Below, piece after piece: positions 35,062-45,488 of a stretch of 64,000 bases of DNA. The stretch is from NCBI RefSeq assembly GCF_028736175.1, contig NZ_CP117880.1, forward strand, positions 2,666,001-2,730,000, in the 5' to 3' direction. This DNA comes from Sphingobacterium oryzagri. Lineage in GTDB: Bacteria > Bacteroidota > Bacteroidia > Sphingobacteriales > Sphingobacteriaceae. The position numbers were made by a program, and so were the translations under genes. Position 1 is the first letter of the stretch. The number at the start of each line of letters is the position of its first letter. The notes under the pieces are model-generated. The model worked only from the letters and a program-made list of their open reading frames with translations, was not told the DNA's origin and ran no database searches.

Positions 35062-37317
35062 TTAGTAGCCAGGGTTTTGGTAAGCGCGACGCGCGCCCTC
35101 ATCCAAAAGTACACCATTTTCATCGGTTAACATACTGATAAATGCTTGAGGAAAAGGCTTAAACGTATACGTCGCAATAAACGAACCTTTTCCATTGCCA
35201 TCCTGTCCGTTTCCATTCGTCGGATTATCGGCCGAAGGCCAGCCTGCGGTACGGCCCGACGCAAGCTGCGCATGGTGCAACACCCGCTCCAGTTGAATGC
35301 CCGCATGATGTATTCCTTCGTAAAGCATCTGCTCGGTGTTAAACTCGCGCGATAATTCGTTATAGATAAAATGGATAAAACGTTTGGCATCTGTATTGGC
35401 CGCCGTCGGATAATTTTCTGCTTTTGATTTTTCTGACGCGCCATCCCAATAACTGGCGTCTACATGGATACGCTCCTGCGTAGCCTGCGCAACGGCATAT
35501 GGATAGCTGCGTTCACTCGCTTGCAAGCGCTCAGCACCAGGGTATAAACGGGCCAGCACTTCTGCCCTGCTCTCTCCGGTTTTGTAAGCGGCACGACTGC
35601 GTACGATATTGATATCAGCCAGCGCGCCTGCATAATCGCCTTTTCTACCATAAGCTTCGGCACGTAAAAGATAGGTCTCGGCCAATCTAAAAATTGCCAC
35701 ATCCCTTGTGCCGAAATGGTTGTCTACCGTACTTCGATTGGGATCGATAAATTTACGCGAAGAAGGACGTACCCGTCGGCTTAACAAAAGTCCCGCGTTG
35801 GAGTTTAAACGATCTGCGCCGGTTTTACGATAGAAAAATTTGCCATCCTGCTTCACCCACCTTGGGTAAAGAATATAAGGTTGTCCCAAAGCTTCGTTGA
35901 TATCGATCGCTGTTTCTTTGCTATTTTCCAGAAATACCAACCCTAAATCGCCGGTGTCAATCTTGCGCTGACCAGCTACAGCCTGCCGACCATCCCAAGA
36001 TGGGCGTTTGTAATTTGCCTTGATATTCGTATTAAAATAATTGGCTTCGGCCGATTGCCAGGCTAACGAGGCGTTGCTACTGCTGGTGTAGGGCAAACCA
36101 GGACCGTCACTTTGTGACGAATTATCAAACGAAGCGCTTTCATACTCCAATTTAAAAGATTTTTCAAAACGCGAATCGTTGATTTTATCGGTAAACACAT
36201 CATATCCCCAATCTGAAGGTAAGAAACCTTGTCCTCGAAGCAGGCCGTATGCCCAGGTCCAGCTCGGGATATTCCACGCGGCATTCCGGTAATCACCGGT
36301 GAAAGCAGCATTTGTGCGCGTACCATAGCGACCGTTGTCCAGGTTATTACCGTATGATGCCTGCAAGATAATCTCCGCATTGGTCTCGTTACTCCAATCG
36401 CCACGAGTCACCGCAAAAAGATCGCTGTAATTATTGGCCAATTGAATACCTGAATTAATCACCTTGTTGGCATAAAATATCGTCGAGTCCAGATCGGCTG
36501 TGCCCGAGCCCTTGTAAAGTAAGCCCAGGTGTGCATTGCTGCTCGTCGGATCTACGGTGCCATCAGCATTTCTCCATCCAGCATATTCGGTCCCTTGTTG
36601 TCGCTGTAAATACAATTTAGCCAAAAAATGCGCGGCAGCGGTATTGGTAAGCCGTCCGCGCGGTGTCTGTCCGCGTGACGGAAGATTGGCTTCGGCAAAG
36701 CGCAAATCGCTGATTAATTGTGTGTAGATCGTTTCTGATGTAGCTTTTGGAAGATAGAAGTTACTCGGCAGGCTGTTGTTACTCTTCAACGGAAACGGCA
36801 CATCACCAAGCTGTGTTACCAGGAGATAATAAGCATAGGCGCGTAAGAAATAAACCTCGGAAAGGCGCTGTTGCGCGTAAACTTGGTCGGTACCAAATTT
36901 GCCCGGTGCATTTTGCGTGATGATCTCAATGGCCTTGTTGCAATCATTGATAATAGGGTAAGCACCCAAAAGTTGTTGTTGGTAGTATCCAATCAGATTA
37001 TTAGCATATTCGCCTGCAGCGCCTGCGGGCGACCAAACGGCCGGGCTATAAGTAGCCCATGCATTGTCCAACGATTCTGTGACATCGGTGCCCGTCTCAA
37101 ATAAAAACGGCCCCTCCATAAAACCATACTTCCAACGCAAAATATTGTAATTAGCCACGATCAATTCATCTAAACCTTTTTCAGTCAGGAAGTAGTCTTG
37201 CGTAATGGTAGAAACCATTTCTTCCTTTAAAAAATCTTTACAAGATACCGCTCCAACAAGCGTTGTTCCTGTAATCAGTATATACAAGAGGCTTAATTTT
37301 ATACGAGGTGTTCTCAT
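35062..37317 (-). CDS. susD: SusD/RagB-family glycan-binding lipoprotein
   Basis: This 751-residue surface lipoprotein has a lipobox ending at Cys26 (LVGAVSC), followed by KDFLKEEMVSTITQDYFLTE, a standard SusD start. TPR-like helices appear as QQRLSEVYFLRAYAYYLLVT and RLAETYLLRAEAYGRKGDYA, and the C-terminus has the usual late region. It is longer than most SusD proteins (about 500-650 residues). It forms the lid of the SusC transporter and binds the target oligosaccharide at the outer surface. The gene follows susC by 18 bp. Confidence 0.95.
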   Translation of the reverse strand: MRTPRIKLSLLYILITGTTLVGAVSCKDFLKEEMVSTITQDYFLTEKGLDELIVANYNILRWKYGFMEGPFLFETGTDVTESLDNAWATYSPAVWSPAGAAGEYANNLIGYYQQQLLGAYPIINDCNKAIEIITQNAPGKFGTDQVYAQQRLSEVYFLRAYAYYLLVTQLGDVPFPLKSNNSLPSNFYLPKATSETIYTQLISDLRFAEANLPSRGQTPRGRLTNTAAAHFLAKLYLQRQQGTEYAGWRNADGTVDPTSSNAHLGLLYKGSGTADLDSTIFYANKVINSGIQLANNYSDLFAVTRGDWSNETNAEIILQASYGNNLDNGRYGTRTNAAFTGDYRNAAWNIPSWTWAYGLLRGQGFLPSDWGYDVFTDKINDSRFEKSFKLEYESASFDNSSQSDGPGLPYTSSSNASLAWQSAEANYFNTNIKANYKRPSWDGRQAVAGQRKIDTGDLGLVFLENSKETAIDINEALGQPYILYPRWVKQDGKFFYRKTGADRLNSNAGLLLSRRVRPSSRKFIDPNRSTVDNHFGTRDVAIFRLAETYLLRAEAYGRKGDYAGALADINIVRSRAAYKTGESRAEVLARLYPGAERLQASERSYPYAVAQATQERIHVDASYWDGASEKSKAENYPTAANTDAKRFIHFIYNELSREFNTEQMLYEGIHHAGIQLERVLHHAQLASGRTAGWPSADNPTNGNGQDGNGKGSFIATYTFKPFPQAFISMLTDENGVLLDEGARRAYQNPGY

Positions 37318-37335
37318 CTTTTATTACTTAATTCA

Positions 37336-40300
37336 TTATAAACTTATTCTCAATCCTACAACCGCACTGCGCAATAATATGGTATTGGCGGTTTGGCCAC
37401 CACGCTGCGCAGCTGCGGCGCTGTCCCAGCCATTCACATCATCTGGGTTTAAACCCACCTGAACGGCTTCGCCGCCCCAGATTACCGGGTTTAGTATTTG
37501 TGCGTATAGCTGCAAACCTCCAACATTTAAACGATCCAGCACAGCTTGGTTAAAACGATAGCCCAGCGAAACATAGCGCAGGGAAACAAGGCTTCCGCTA
37601 GTAAAATTGCGTGTGTAGTTGTAATTTGTAAAGGTGGCCGTAGTCGGTTGCGGAAATGCTGCCTGGCTGTTTTCGGGGCTCCAGGTGTCTTCTTCTACAC
37701 GACGACCATAGGTTTGCAATGCGCCGTAATATAAATTACCAACGCGGGCATACAGGAAAAATGAAAAATCCCAGTTTTTGTACGTAAAATTATTAACAAT
37801 CCCGCCGACCCAGCTTGGGCGGTTGCTACCCAATATTTCCCGATCATCATCATTGATCGTGCCGAATCCATTATCGAGGTAGTTGACGATTTCGCCCGAC
37901 GCTAAAGTCACCGACCTGGCGCCATCTGTACCCGCAGCGACCTCCACAAAATCCTGATCTTTTATCTTAACCTGTCCGGGTAGTGCCGTAATGTTACCAA
38001 TCTTGCGATAGAGCTCAATGAGCCGAAGGTCTTCCGGTGTATCTTGCCAAAGTCTATCATACACGTAATCTCGAAAGACAGACAAAGGCTGACCGATAAA
38101 CCAGCCGCTGGCCACATCATCTACTTTACCATCGGTCAGCTCCACGATTTTTTCGCGGTTTTTGCTCCAGGTTACGGTACTCGTCCACGAAAAATCATCA
38201 CGCGCTATATTCTGGGTCGTTAGCGCAATCTCCAATCCGCTGTTGCTGGTTCTACCGATATTAGCTAAAATACTGTTGTAGCCTAAAACCGGCGGAATAG
38301 AGCGCGAGAGCAACAAATCTTTGGTATTTGCCTGGTACCACTCGACAGATCCAGAAATTCTGTTTTTCAAAATCGCAAAGTCTAAACCCACGTTATGTTG
38401 CTGTGTTTTTTCCCAACCCAGCGTTGCATTGGGCATGGAAGACGATTTATAGCCGGGATACTGCGTTTCGTCAAACACATAAGCCGCTCCGGCAATAGTG
38501 CCAGAGGTGGTATAGGGCGAAACCGAGGAATTACCGGTGACACCTAAGCTATAGCGCAATTTAAATTGATCTACCCAGCCCAAATCTTTAATCCAGGGTT
38601 CTTCTTCCAACTTCCATCCAAGGGCTAACGAGGGAAAGAAATCAAACTTATGACCTTCTGCGAGCACCGAAGCGCCGTCCCAGCGGCCGGTAGCCGTCAG
38701 CAAATACTTGTTTTTAAACACATAGTTGGTGCGAAGCATGTATGACAATAGCGAAAAGCGACTATAAGATGTACCATAGCTCATGGGAATGCCCAAATCA
38801 TTGGCCGATAGATTGTACCACAGCGAAGTAGGAAACGTGATATTTTGCGCACGGATATTAATGCCGTTTGACTTGTTTTCTTGCGAGGATTGCAATAGAT
38901 CGACTTTCAAGGCATGATCCTGCCATGTTTTATCAAAGGTTAAAAGGTTTTCGGCAACCCAGGAAAGTCGTTTATTGTGCGTGTTGTAGCCAATAAGCGG
39001 TGCGGTGCCCACCGCAGAAAAAGGATTCGTGTAATCGGGTCCGTAGAACGATCCGTTTTCCGTGCCGGAGTACTGCACGCCAAACTTCAACTGGTAGTAG
39101 AGATAAGGCGTAAAGTTTATCTGCGCAAACGCGTTGGAAAGCACGCTGTATTGTGTGTATTCATTCTTGCTGTTTTCAATATTGAGCAATACGTTGTGTG
39201 CGGAGAGGCCCGATCGGTTGGTGTTTAAAATATTGCCCTGCTCATCATAAGCTGGTGCATAAGGCACCAAGGCCAAAGCTTGTCCGTAGGAATCTTTACC
39301 GCCCGAATTTGCCGAATTATCGGCCATGCCGTAGTTCTGAAGCGAATAAGAACCTAGCGTAGAAAGCCCCAGCTTGATCCAATTGCGGGGAGACACATCG
39401 CCTTTGAGTGTCGCTGAATACCGCTTAAAATCCTGGTCGATCATGGCTCCTTTTTGATCTAACAAACCGGCGGAGAGATACAAACTCGATTTATCTGTTC
39501 CGGAGGAAAGCGCGACACTATGGTTGTGTGTGTTTGCCAGTCGGGTTACCAAATCTGTCCAATTTTGATTCAATAAGTTTCCTCCATTGTAAACGGGCAC
39601 GCGAGCTGCATAGCCGCGGGAAATCTCTTCTGCCGTGGCATCTCTCAACAGGACATTCCCATCGGCATCCCAGCTGTAGGCTTTTCGAATCGACTCGATA
39701 CCGTAGCGCTCGCCGCCTCCGAAATTCTGAATATCAAAGTCTGGATCGGGTGCTGTACCGTACTTTCCGGTATACGTACCGCCGTTGATGTGGCTGGTGC
39801 GCTGCCAGTCTACTAATTGCGCAGCATCCATCCATTGTGTTGTCGAATGAATCTGATCCAAGGCCACCGATCCATCATACTTCACGGAAACCTGGCCTTT
39901 TTTGCTCTCTTGCAGCGTGACCAATATAACACCGTTGGCTCCGCGCGAGCCATAGATCGCTGTGGCTGATGCATCTTTTAAAATATCTATCGACGCAATA
40001 TCTTTCGGATTGATCATGTTGGCTTCACTGGCTGAAATTGGAATGCCATCGACAACGTATAAGGGCTCATTGGACGCATTAATGGATCGATTTCCGCGGA
40101 TACGAATGGCACCGATGCCACCTGGCCTGTTGTTTGACGTGATGTCTACACCGGGCGCTTTGCCCTGTATACCTTGTACAATATTAGCAATCGGCCGGTC
40201 ATTCAGTTCTTCGCCTTTTATTTGCGAGATTGCGCCGGTGACATTTCGCTTTTTGGAAGTTCCGTAGCCGACCACGACTACTTGATCCAGGCTTTGATCA

Positions 40301-40626
40301 AGCGGCGAGAGACGAATCTCGATCGGAGAACGCTCAATAACGACGGTGTCTGTGCGGTAGCTGACGTGACTAACGACCACCCGAAAAGGGAATTTCTGTC
40401 CGGTGCGAAAAGTAAATCTACCGCGAACGTCGGTTTGAACAGCATGTGTTACGGACTGCAATTGCACGGTAGCACCGGCAATTGGCGAGTCGGTGTTAGC
40501 GTCCAGTAGTACGCCGACGAGATCGGCGTTGATAATTGGCGATACAACATCTTGCGCCTGTATTTTAATAGGAAATATCAAGACGCACGACAATACCGCC
40601 AACCATTTCCAATGGTTGTGTTTCAT
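37336..40626 (-). CDS. susC: SusC/RagA-family TonB-dependent glycan transporter
   Basis: This 1096-residue outer-membrane transporter has a signal peptide (WLAVLSCVLIFPIKIQAQ), a carboxypeptidase-regulatory-like domain (about 35-110, with SPIAGATVQLQSVTHAVQTD), and the SusC plug (DQVVVVGYGTSKKRNVTGAI and APGVDITSNNRPGGIGAIRI, then PLYVVDGIPIS). The rest is a 22-strand barrel typical of the family. With SusD it imports oligosaccharides using TonB energy. It is the first gene of the leftward operon, about 310 bp after a near-consensus promoter. No sigma/anti-sigma pair or hybrid two-component sensor is seen nearby, so the regulator is elsewhere. Confidence 0.96.
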   Translation of the reverse strand: MKHNHWKWLAVLSCVLIFPIKIQAQDVVSPIINADLVGVLLDANTDSPIAGATVQLQSVTHAVQTDVRGRFTFRTGQKFPFRVVVSHVSYRTDTVVIERSPIEIRLSPLDQSLDQVVVVGYGTSKKRNVTGAISQIKGEELNDRPIANIVQGIQGKAPGVDITSNNRPGGIGAIRIRGNRSINASNEPLYVVDGIPISASEANMINPKDIASIDILKDASATAIYGSRGANGVILVTLQESKKGQVSVKYDGSVALDQIHSTTQWMDAAQLVDWQRTSHINGGTYTGKYGTAPDPDFDIQNFGGGERYGIESIRKAYSWDADGNVLLRDATAEEISRGYAARVPVYNGGNLLNQNWTDLVTRLANTHNHSVALSSGTDKSSLYLSAGLLDQKGAMIDQDFKRYSATLKGDVSPRNWIKLGLSTLGSYSLQNYGMADNSANSGGKDSYGQALALVPYAPAYDEQGNILNTNRSGLSAHNVLLNIENSKNEYTQYSVLSNAFAQINFTPYLYYQLKFGVQYSGTENGSFYGPDYTNPFSAVGTAPLIGYNTHNKRLSWVAENLLTFDKTWQDHALKVDLLQSSQENKSNGINIRAQNITFPTSLWYNLSANDLGIPMSYGTSYSRFSLLSYMLRTNYVFKNKYLLTATGRWDGASVLAEGHKFDFFPSLALGWKLEEEPWIKDLGWVDQFKLRYSLGVTGNSSVSPYTTSGTIAGAAYVFDETQYPGYKSSSMPNATLGWEKTQQHNVGLDFAILKNRISGSVEWYQANTKDLLLSRSIPPVLGYNSILANIGRTSNSGLEIALTTQNIARDDFSWTSTVTWSKNREKIVELTDGKVDDVASGWFIGQPLSVFRDYVYDRLWQDTPEDLRLIELYRKIGNITALPGQVKIKDQDFVEVAAGTDGARSVTLASGEIVNYLDNGFGTINDDDREILGSNRPSWVGGIVNNFTYKNWDFSFFLYARVGNLYYGALQTYGRRVEEDTWSPENSQAAFPQPTTATFTNYNYTRNFTSGSLVSLRYVSLGYRFNQAVLDRLNVGGLQLYAQILNPVIWGGEAVQVGLNPDDVNGWDSAAAAQRGGQTANTILLRSAVVGLRISL

Positions 40627-40936
40627 GGTTTTGTTTTAGTAAGTAGGTGTTTAGGATGATGATTGCAGCTTTTATCGACTAGGGTTGATAAAAGCCAGTG
40701 TTGCCTTGCCGGGAAAAATGGCGAATTTATTTACCAGAAATTCCTGTAGCAAGATTTATGCAACTACGATGAGGTAGTCAACTGCATCTTTCGATCGTGC
40801 ATTATACAGCTCGCTGAAAAATGTGCTGATGTCGTGGAGTTTTTCGTTGCTTGGAATGTGTACTTGTTCATGTTTTCATAATTAATAGATATGTTCAATG
40901 TTCATCGCTGCCAACGCCAATTGTGAAACGATAATG

Positions 40937-40969
40937 CAAATATAATATAATTATCCAAACACGACCAAA
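40937..40969 (-). promoter_or_regulatory. Candidate promoter of the susC operon
   Basis: On the minus strand TTTG (40966-40969) is followed by a 21-nt spacer and TATATTTG (40937-40944), a perfect match to the Bacteroidota TAnnTTTG element. It implies a leader of roughly 300 nt before susC, long enough for post-transcriptional control. Confidence 0.55.
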
Positions 40970-41400
40970 TTAGTAGATATTATTTTTAAAAATAGTTTGT
41001 TCTGACACGATGTATTGTATCAAAGAGAAGCTAAATACGCTGCCAAGCGCTTAAGTCGTCGAATATATCCGTCTATTTACGGGCTGTGCATAGGATTTGT
41101 CGTATAAGATTTCTTGGAGATTAGTATGGAAAGCTATAGTAATTGTGTGTCAGGAGAGCTCGCTAGTCGAGTTCGACGAGCGTTTGACGAGCACCCGCGA
41201 AATAAAAAAGGAACCCAACGAGAATAAATAAGCAAAACTATCATCTCCCTAAAGCTGTTTTGAAGAGCCATCTACGGTGTTCATATGACGAAAGGCGGCG
41301 GGCTATTCCCTACCCAGCAAATCGCCTGTTTGGATTATTTTTGTTAGCTAATTTAATAATTGTATATTAAACAATTAAAATCATTCATAAGCCTAAAAAC

Positions 41401-43878
41401 ATGCAGCATTTCGAGTATAAAAACAGCGTAAGCACCGATAACAGATCGCTATTAGTCGGTTTAGATTCCGTTATCCGCACTTTTAGCATATTGATCATTG
41501 TTTCTTTATTTGCATTTAGCACCGCTTACGGCCAAAAGTCTGCCGTCGCCAACCGCAAAATACCAATAGATCAGGACTGGCAATTTATGTTAGGCGATGT
41601 AAGCGAAGCTGCTGCTGTAGATTTTGATGATAAGGCCTGGCGAAAACTCGATTTACCGCACGACTGGTCTATAGAAGGCGACGTGGCTAGAAACAATCCA
41701 TCGGGAAACGATGGTGGTTATTTTCCCACCGGCATCGGTTGGTACAGAAAGCAGCTAACCATCGAAAAAGCGCAGCGCGGAAACAAATTGTCTTTGTATT
41801 TTGAAGGCATTTACATGAATGCCGAAGTTTACGTAAATGGCAAGCTAGCTGGCGGCCGCCCGTATGGCTATTCATCCTTTGAGATTGACATTACGCCCTA
41901 CCTGCACTATGGAGCACAAAATACGATCGCTGTCAAAGTTGATAATGCAAAACAGAAAAATAGCCGCTGGTATAGTGGTTCCGGAATTTATCGGCATGTA
42001 TATCTGCTTTGCAAACCAGCCTTAAATTTCACCACCTGGGGCACCGCTATCCGCACCGCAAACGCTAGCGAAGCACATGCTAATGTAGACTTAGCGACCA
42101 CGATTAAAAATGAAACGAACAGCGATAAAACCGTCACGCTGACTTACGAAATATTGGATTCCCGGGATAAACTGGTAGCGTGCGACACGCAGCATGTCAA
42201 GATCTCCGAGGGCGCTATCATCTCGAAAAACCTGCAAATATCGGTAAGCAATGTCCAACTATGGTCTCCTGAAACACCCAATCTATACACGGCACGTTTG
42301 CGTATTAATGAACGTCATAAACTGATTGACGAAATTTCCATTCCATTTGGTATGCGCACAGTATCATATGGTGCAAAGGAAGGTTTTTTACTTAACGGCA
42401 AGTCTGTAAAGCTCAATGGCGGATGTGTGCACCATGATAACGGCGCGCTAGGTGCCGCAGCCTTCGACCGGGCAGAGTACCGAAAAGTGGAACTGCTAAA
42501 AGCGGCAGGCTTCAATGCCGTGAGAACATCGCATAACCATCCGTCAGAAGCATTTTTAGCCGCCTGCGATCAGATTGGCTTGCTTGTGATGGATGAATCT
42601 TTTGACGGTTGGCGTACGGGTAAAAACACACATGACTACGCGACAATCTTTGATGAGTGGTGGCAAAAAGACATCGAAAGTATGGTATTGCGCGATCGTA
42701 ACCATCCGGCTGTTATTATGTGGAGCACAGGCAACGAAATCATCGAACGCAAAGAACCGCAAGCCGTAGAAACGGCAACAAAGCTCGCAAACCTGGTGCG
42801 GAAACTGGATCCAAGCAGACCGGTAACCTCGGCCATCACCACATGGGATCAAGATTGGGAAATTTTTGATCCGCTATTTGCTGCCCACGATATTGGCGGC
42901 TATAATTATCAGCTGCACCGCGCACCCTCAGATCACCAGCGTGTACCGACCAGGGTTATTGTGCAAACCGAATCTTACCCGCGAGATGCTTTTGCCAACT
43001 GGAAACTTGTACAGGAGAACAATTACATCATCGGTGACTTTGTTTGGACAGCTATGGATTATTTAGGAGAATCTGGCATAGGAAGATATTTTTATGTCGG
43101 CGAAACGGAAGGCCAGCACTATGACCGCGATATATTTCCGTGGCATGGCGCTTATTGTGGCGATATTGACCTGATGGTAAACAGAAAGCCGATATCTCAC
43201 TACCGGGAACTGTTGTACAACGAAGATAAGAAGCTGCACCTTGCTGTGAAGGAGCCGAACGGCTATTTCGGCCAAATTAAGGAAACAATATGGTCTGTTT
43301 GGCCTACATGGGAGAGCTGGACCTGGCCGGGACACGAAGGAAAAGAAATCGAAGTGGAGGTTTATTCGCGCTATCCCCTCGTTCGTTTGTATCTTAATGA
43401 TCATCTTATTGGCGAAAAAAGCGTTTCTCAGGATACCGAGTTTAAGGCATCGTTTATCATGCCTTATCAAGCGGGCAATCTTCGTGCTGTGGGCGTGGAA
43501 AATCAGGGAGAAAAGGAATCCAGCATCTTGAAAACAGCAGGCAAGGCCACTCATTTACAGCTAAAGCCTGATCGAAAAGCTATACGGGCGGACGGCCAGG
43601 ACTTATCTTTTATCGCTGTAGAAATAACGGACGAGCAAGGTATTATTTCCGCTCATGCCGAAAACAAGATAAGCTTTACTATCGATGGCCCTGGCGAGAT
43701 TATCGCGGTGGATAATGCCAACCTTCAAGACGAGGACAACTACACTAAAAATTTTCGAAAGGCTTGGAAAGGCAAAGCGATGGTGATTGTAAGGACTACA
43801 AATAAATCTGGTAATATCCGTGTAAGCGCAAATGCGAATGGCCTGGAAACGGCTACCGTAACGCTCCAATCCAGGTAA
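41401..43878 (+). CDS. Beta-galactosidase-like glycoside hydrolase family 2
   Basis: This 825-residue enzyme has a hydrophobic export segment (about 26-45, ILIIVSLFAFSTAYG), a GH2 sugar-binding domain (KLDLPHDWSIEGDVARNNPS), an immunoglobulin-like domain, and the TIM barrel. The acid/base is Glu446 in MWSTGNEIIE and the nucleophile Glu524 in IVQTESYPRDAF. The C-terminal part holds additional beta-sandwich domains ending in a BIG-like ENKISFTIDGPGEIIAVDNA module. It should cleave terminal beta-galactosides or a related beta-linked sugar in the periplasm. It is divergent from the susC operon and probably works on the same glycan. Confidence 0.92.
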   Translation: MQHFEYKNSVSTDNRSLLVGLDSVIRTFSILIIVSLFAFSTAYGQKSAVANRKIPIDQDWQFMLGDVSEAAAVDFDDKAWRKLDLPHDWSIEGDVARNNPSGNDGGYFPTGIGWYRKQLTIEKAQRGNKLSLYFEGIYMNAEVYVNGKLAGGRPYGYSSFEIDITPYLHYGAQNTIAVKVDNAKQKNSRWYSGSGIYRHVYLLCKPALNFTTWGTAIRTANASEAHANVDLATTIKNETNSDKTVTLTYEILDSRDKLVACDTQHVKISEGAIISKNLQISVSNVQLWSPETPNLYTARLRINERHKLIDEISIPFGMRTVSYGAKEGFLLNGKSVKLNGGCVHHDNGALGAAAFDRAEYRKVELLKAAGFNAVRTSHNHPSEAFLAACDQIGLLVMDESFDGWRTGKNTHDYATIFDEWWQKDIESMVLRDRNHPAVIMWSTGNEIIERKEPQAVETATKLANLVRKLDPSRPVTSAITTWDQDWEIFDPLFAAHDIGGYNYQLHRAPSDHQRVPTRVIVQTESYPRDAFANWKLVQENNYIIGDFVWTAMDYLGESGIGRYFYVGETEGQHYDRDIFPWHGAYCGDIDLMVNRKPISHYRELLYNEDKKLHLAVKEPNGYFGQIKETIWSVWPTWESWTWPGHEGKEIEVEVYSRYPLVRLYLNDHLIGEKSVSQDTEFKASFIMPYQAGNLRAVGVENQGEKESSILKTAGKATHLQLKPDRKAIRADGQDLSFIAVEITDEQGIISAHAENKISFTIDGPGEIIAVDNANLQDEDNYTKNFRKAWKGKAMVIVRTTNKSGNIRVSANANGLETATVTLQSR

Positions 43879-44147
43879 CTTTGAACGATGCACCAGAGGT
43901 TTGTCCGCATGGTATCCGTTACAAATCTCTTGTTAATGCAATGCTTATGTGGGTAACAAGGATCATCTTACTTGTTAATTTACTCAAGTTGGAAGGCAAA
44001 AACTCTACGATATGGGGGTAGCAGACCGAAAGCAGTTAACACAGCTTTGCCGAAAGATGCGCTGCAGAACCTATCCTTTGAAGATTGCTTAAGTCGTTAC
44101 AGGCAAATCCGCGTCTAAAGTTTTGCAAAACAGCCTTTCGTTTGCCG

Positions 44148-45470
44148 TTAAAATCCGAGCCAGTGTAAAGTCAATATACCGATCAATCCGGTGACTGAAA
44201 CCAGTGTTTCCATAACGGTCCATGAGCGAAAGGTATCTTTCATGCTAAGGCCAAAATACGTTTTGAACATCCAAAAACCAGGATCGTTGACATGTGAAAA
44301 CATTAAACTACCAGCTCCTGTTGCCAGCACCATTAACTCTGGAGTAATGTCAGTCGCCTGTACAATCGGCAGCATAATACCCGCCGCCGTAAGTCCAGCA
44401 ACACTAGCTGAACCGATCACTAAGCGGATAATACCCGCTATTGCCCAGGCAAGCACCAGCGGCGACAGCGCTAACCCGTTGGTCAACTCTGCGATGTACA
44501 TCGCTACGCCGCTATCGACTAAGATTTGCTTAAAAACGCCCGACGCAGCGATAATAAAAAGAATCATCGTGATACCGCGCATAGCCTCTTCGATACTTTC
44601 GGACTGCTGCTTTAAGCTTTTTCCCTGGCGAATACCCATCGTGTACATCGCGAAGATCGACGCAAGCATTAACGCCACAACAGGATCACCGAGGAAGCGC
44701 AATGTGGCTAACCAGATAGAGCCTTCCGGTAGTATTAAATAGGAAAATGACCCCAACGCAATTAAAATTATGGGAAACAGTCCGGTAAAGAGGCTTATTC
44801 CAAATCCAGGAAGCTTTCTTTTATCACCCTCCTGTTGTTCCGGAAAAAGTTCGGGCGGTGGATTGGTCGGAATTCCTTTGAGTGTTCTTCCGAAGAGTGG
44901 GCCGCTAATAATGATTGCCGGAATCGCGACGATAACGCCGTAGGCCATCGTTAAGCCTATATCTGCTTTAAACGTCAGCGCAATGGCCGTAGCTCCCGGA
45001 TGAGGCGGCAAATAACCATGCGTAACCGACAACGCCGCTAGCAGCGGAATACCGACATATAACAGCGGCAACTTATTTGCAGCGCAAACCATAAATACAA
45101 AGGGCACCAAAACGATAAAACCCACGTTGTAAAACAGCGGTATACCCACTAAAAAGCCGGTAAGCACCATTGCCCAAGGCAAATTCTTTTTACCGAAAAC
45201 GGAGGTTAGTACGGCCGTAATCTGCTCTGCCGCGCCTCCTTCTGCCATCAATTTGCCTAACACCGCCCCAAAAGCCAGCAACAGTGCCAGCTGGCCCATT
45301 GTTGTACTTGCTCCCGTTTCTACGGATTTTAAAATGTCGATCGCATTCATATCCATGGCAAAACCCACAGCGATGGAAGTGATCAGCAAGGAAAACACGG
45401 TATTTAACCTAACGACGGTGACTAACAAGAGTAACAGCGCCACTCCTAGTACAACAATGATTAAAGGCAT
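44148..45470 (-). CDS. gntP: GntP-family gluconate permease
   Basis: This 440-residue inner-membrane protein has about 12-14 helices. It matches the GntP gluconate:H+ symporter family: LITSIAVGFAMDMNAIDILK, LLAFGAVLGKLMAEGGAAEQ, PLFYNVGFIVLVPFVFMVCA and the conserved HGYLPPHPGATAIA loop. It begins 18 bp after the gluconokinase-type gene on the same strand, so the two form an operon for uptake and phosphorylation of gluconate or a related sugar acid. Such an acid could be a product of the neighbouring polysaccharide breakdown, which is inference. Confidence 0.92.
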   Translation of the reverse strand: MPLIIVVLGVALLLLLVTVVRLNTVFSLLITSIAVGFAMDMNAIDILKSVETGASTTMGQLALLLAFGAVLGKLMAEGGAAEQITAVLTSVFGKKNLPWAMVLTGFLVGIPLFYNVGFIVLVPFVFMVCAANKLPLLYVGIPLLAALSVTHGYLPPHPGATAIALTFKADIGLTMAYGVIVAIPAIIISGPLFGRTLKGIPTNPPPELFPEQQEGDKRKLPGFGISLFTGLFPIILIALGSFSYLILPEGSIWLATLRFLGDPVVALMLASIFAMYTMGIRQGKSLKQQSESIEEAMRGITMILFIIAASGVFKQILVDSGVAMYIAELTNGLALSPLVLAWAIAGIIRLVIGSASVAGLTAAGIMLPIVQATDITPELMVLATGAGSLMFSHVNDPGFWMFKTYFGLSMKDTFRSWTVMETLVSVTGLIGILTLHWLGF

Positions 45471-45488
45471 AACGATTTATTTATAAAA

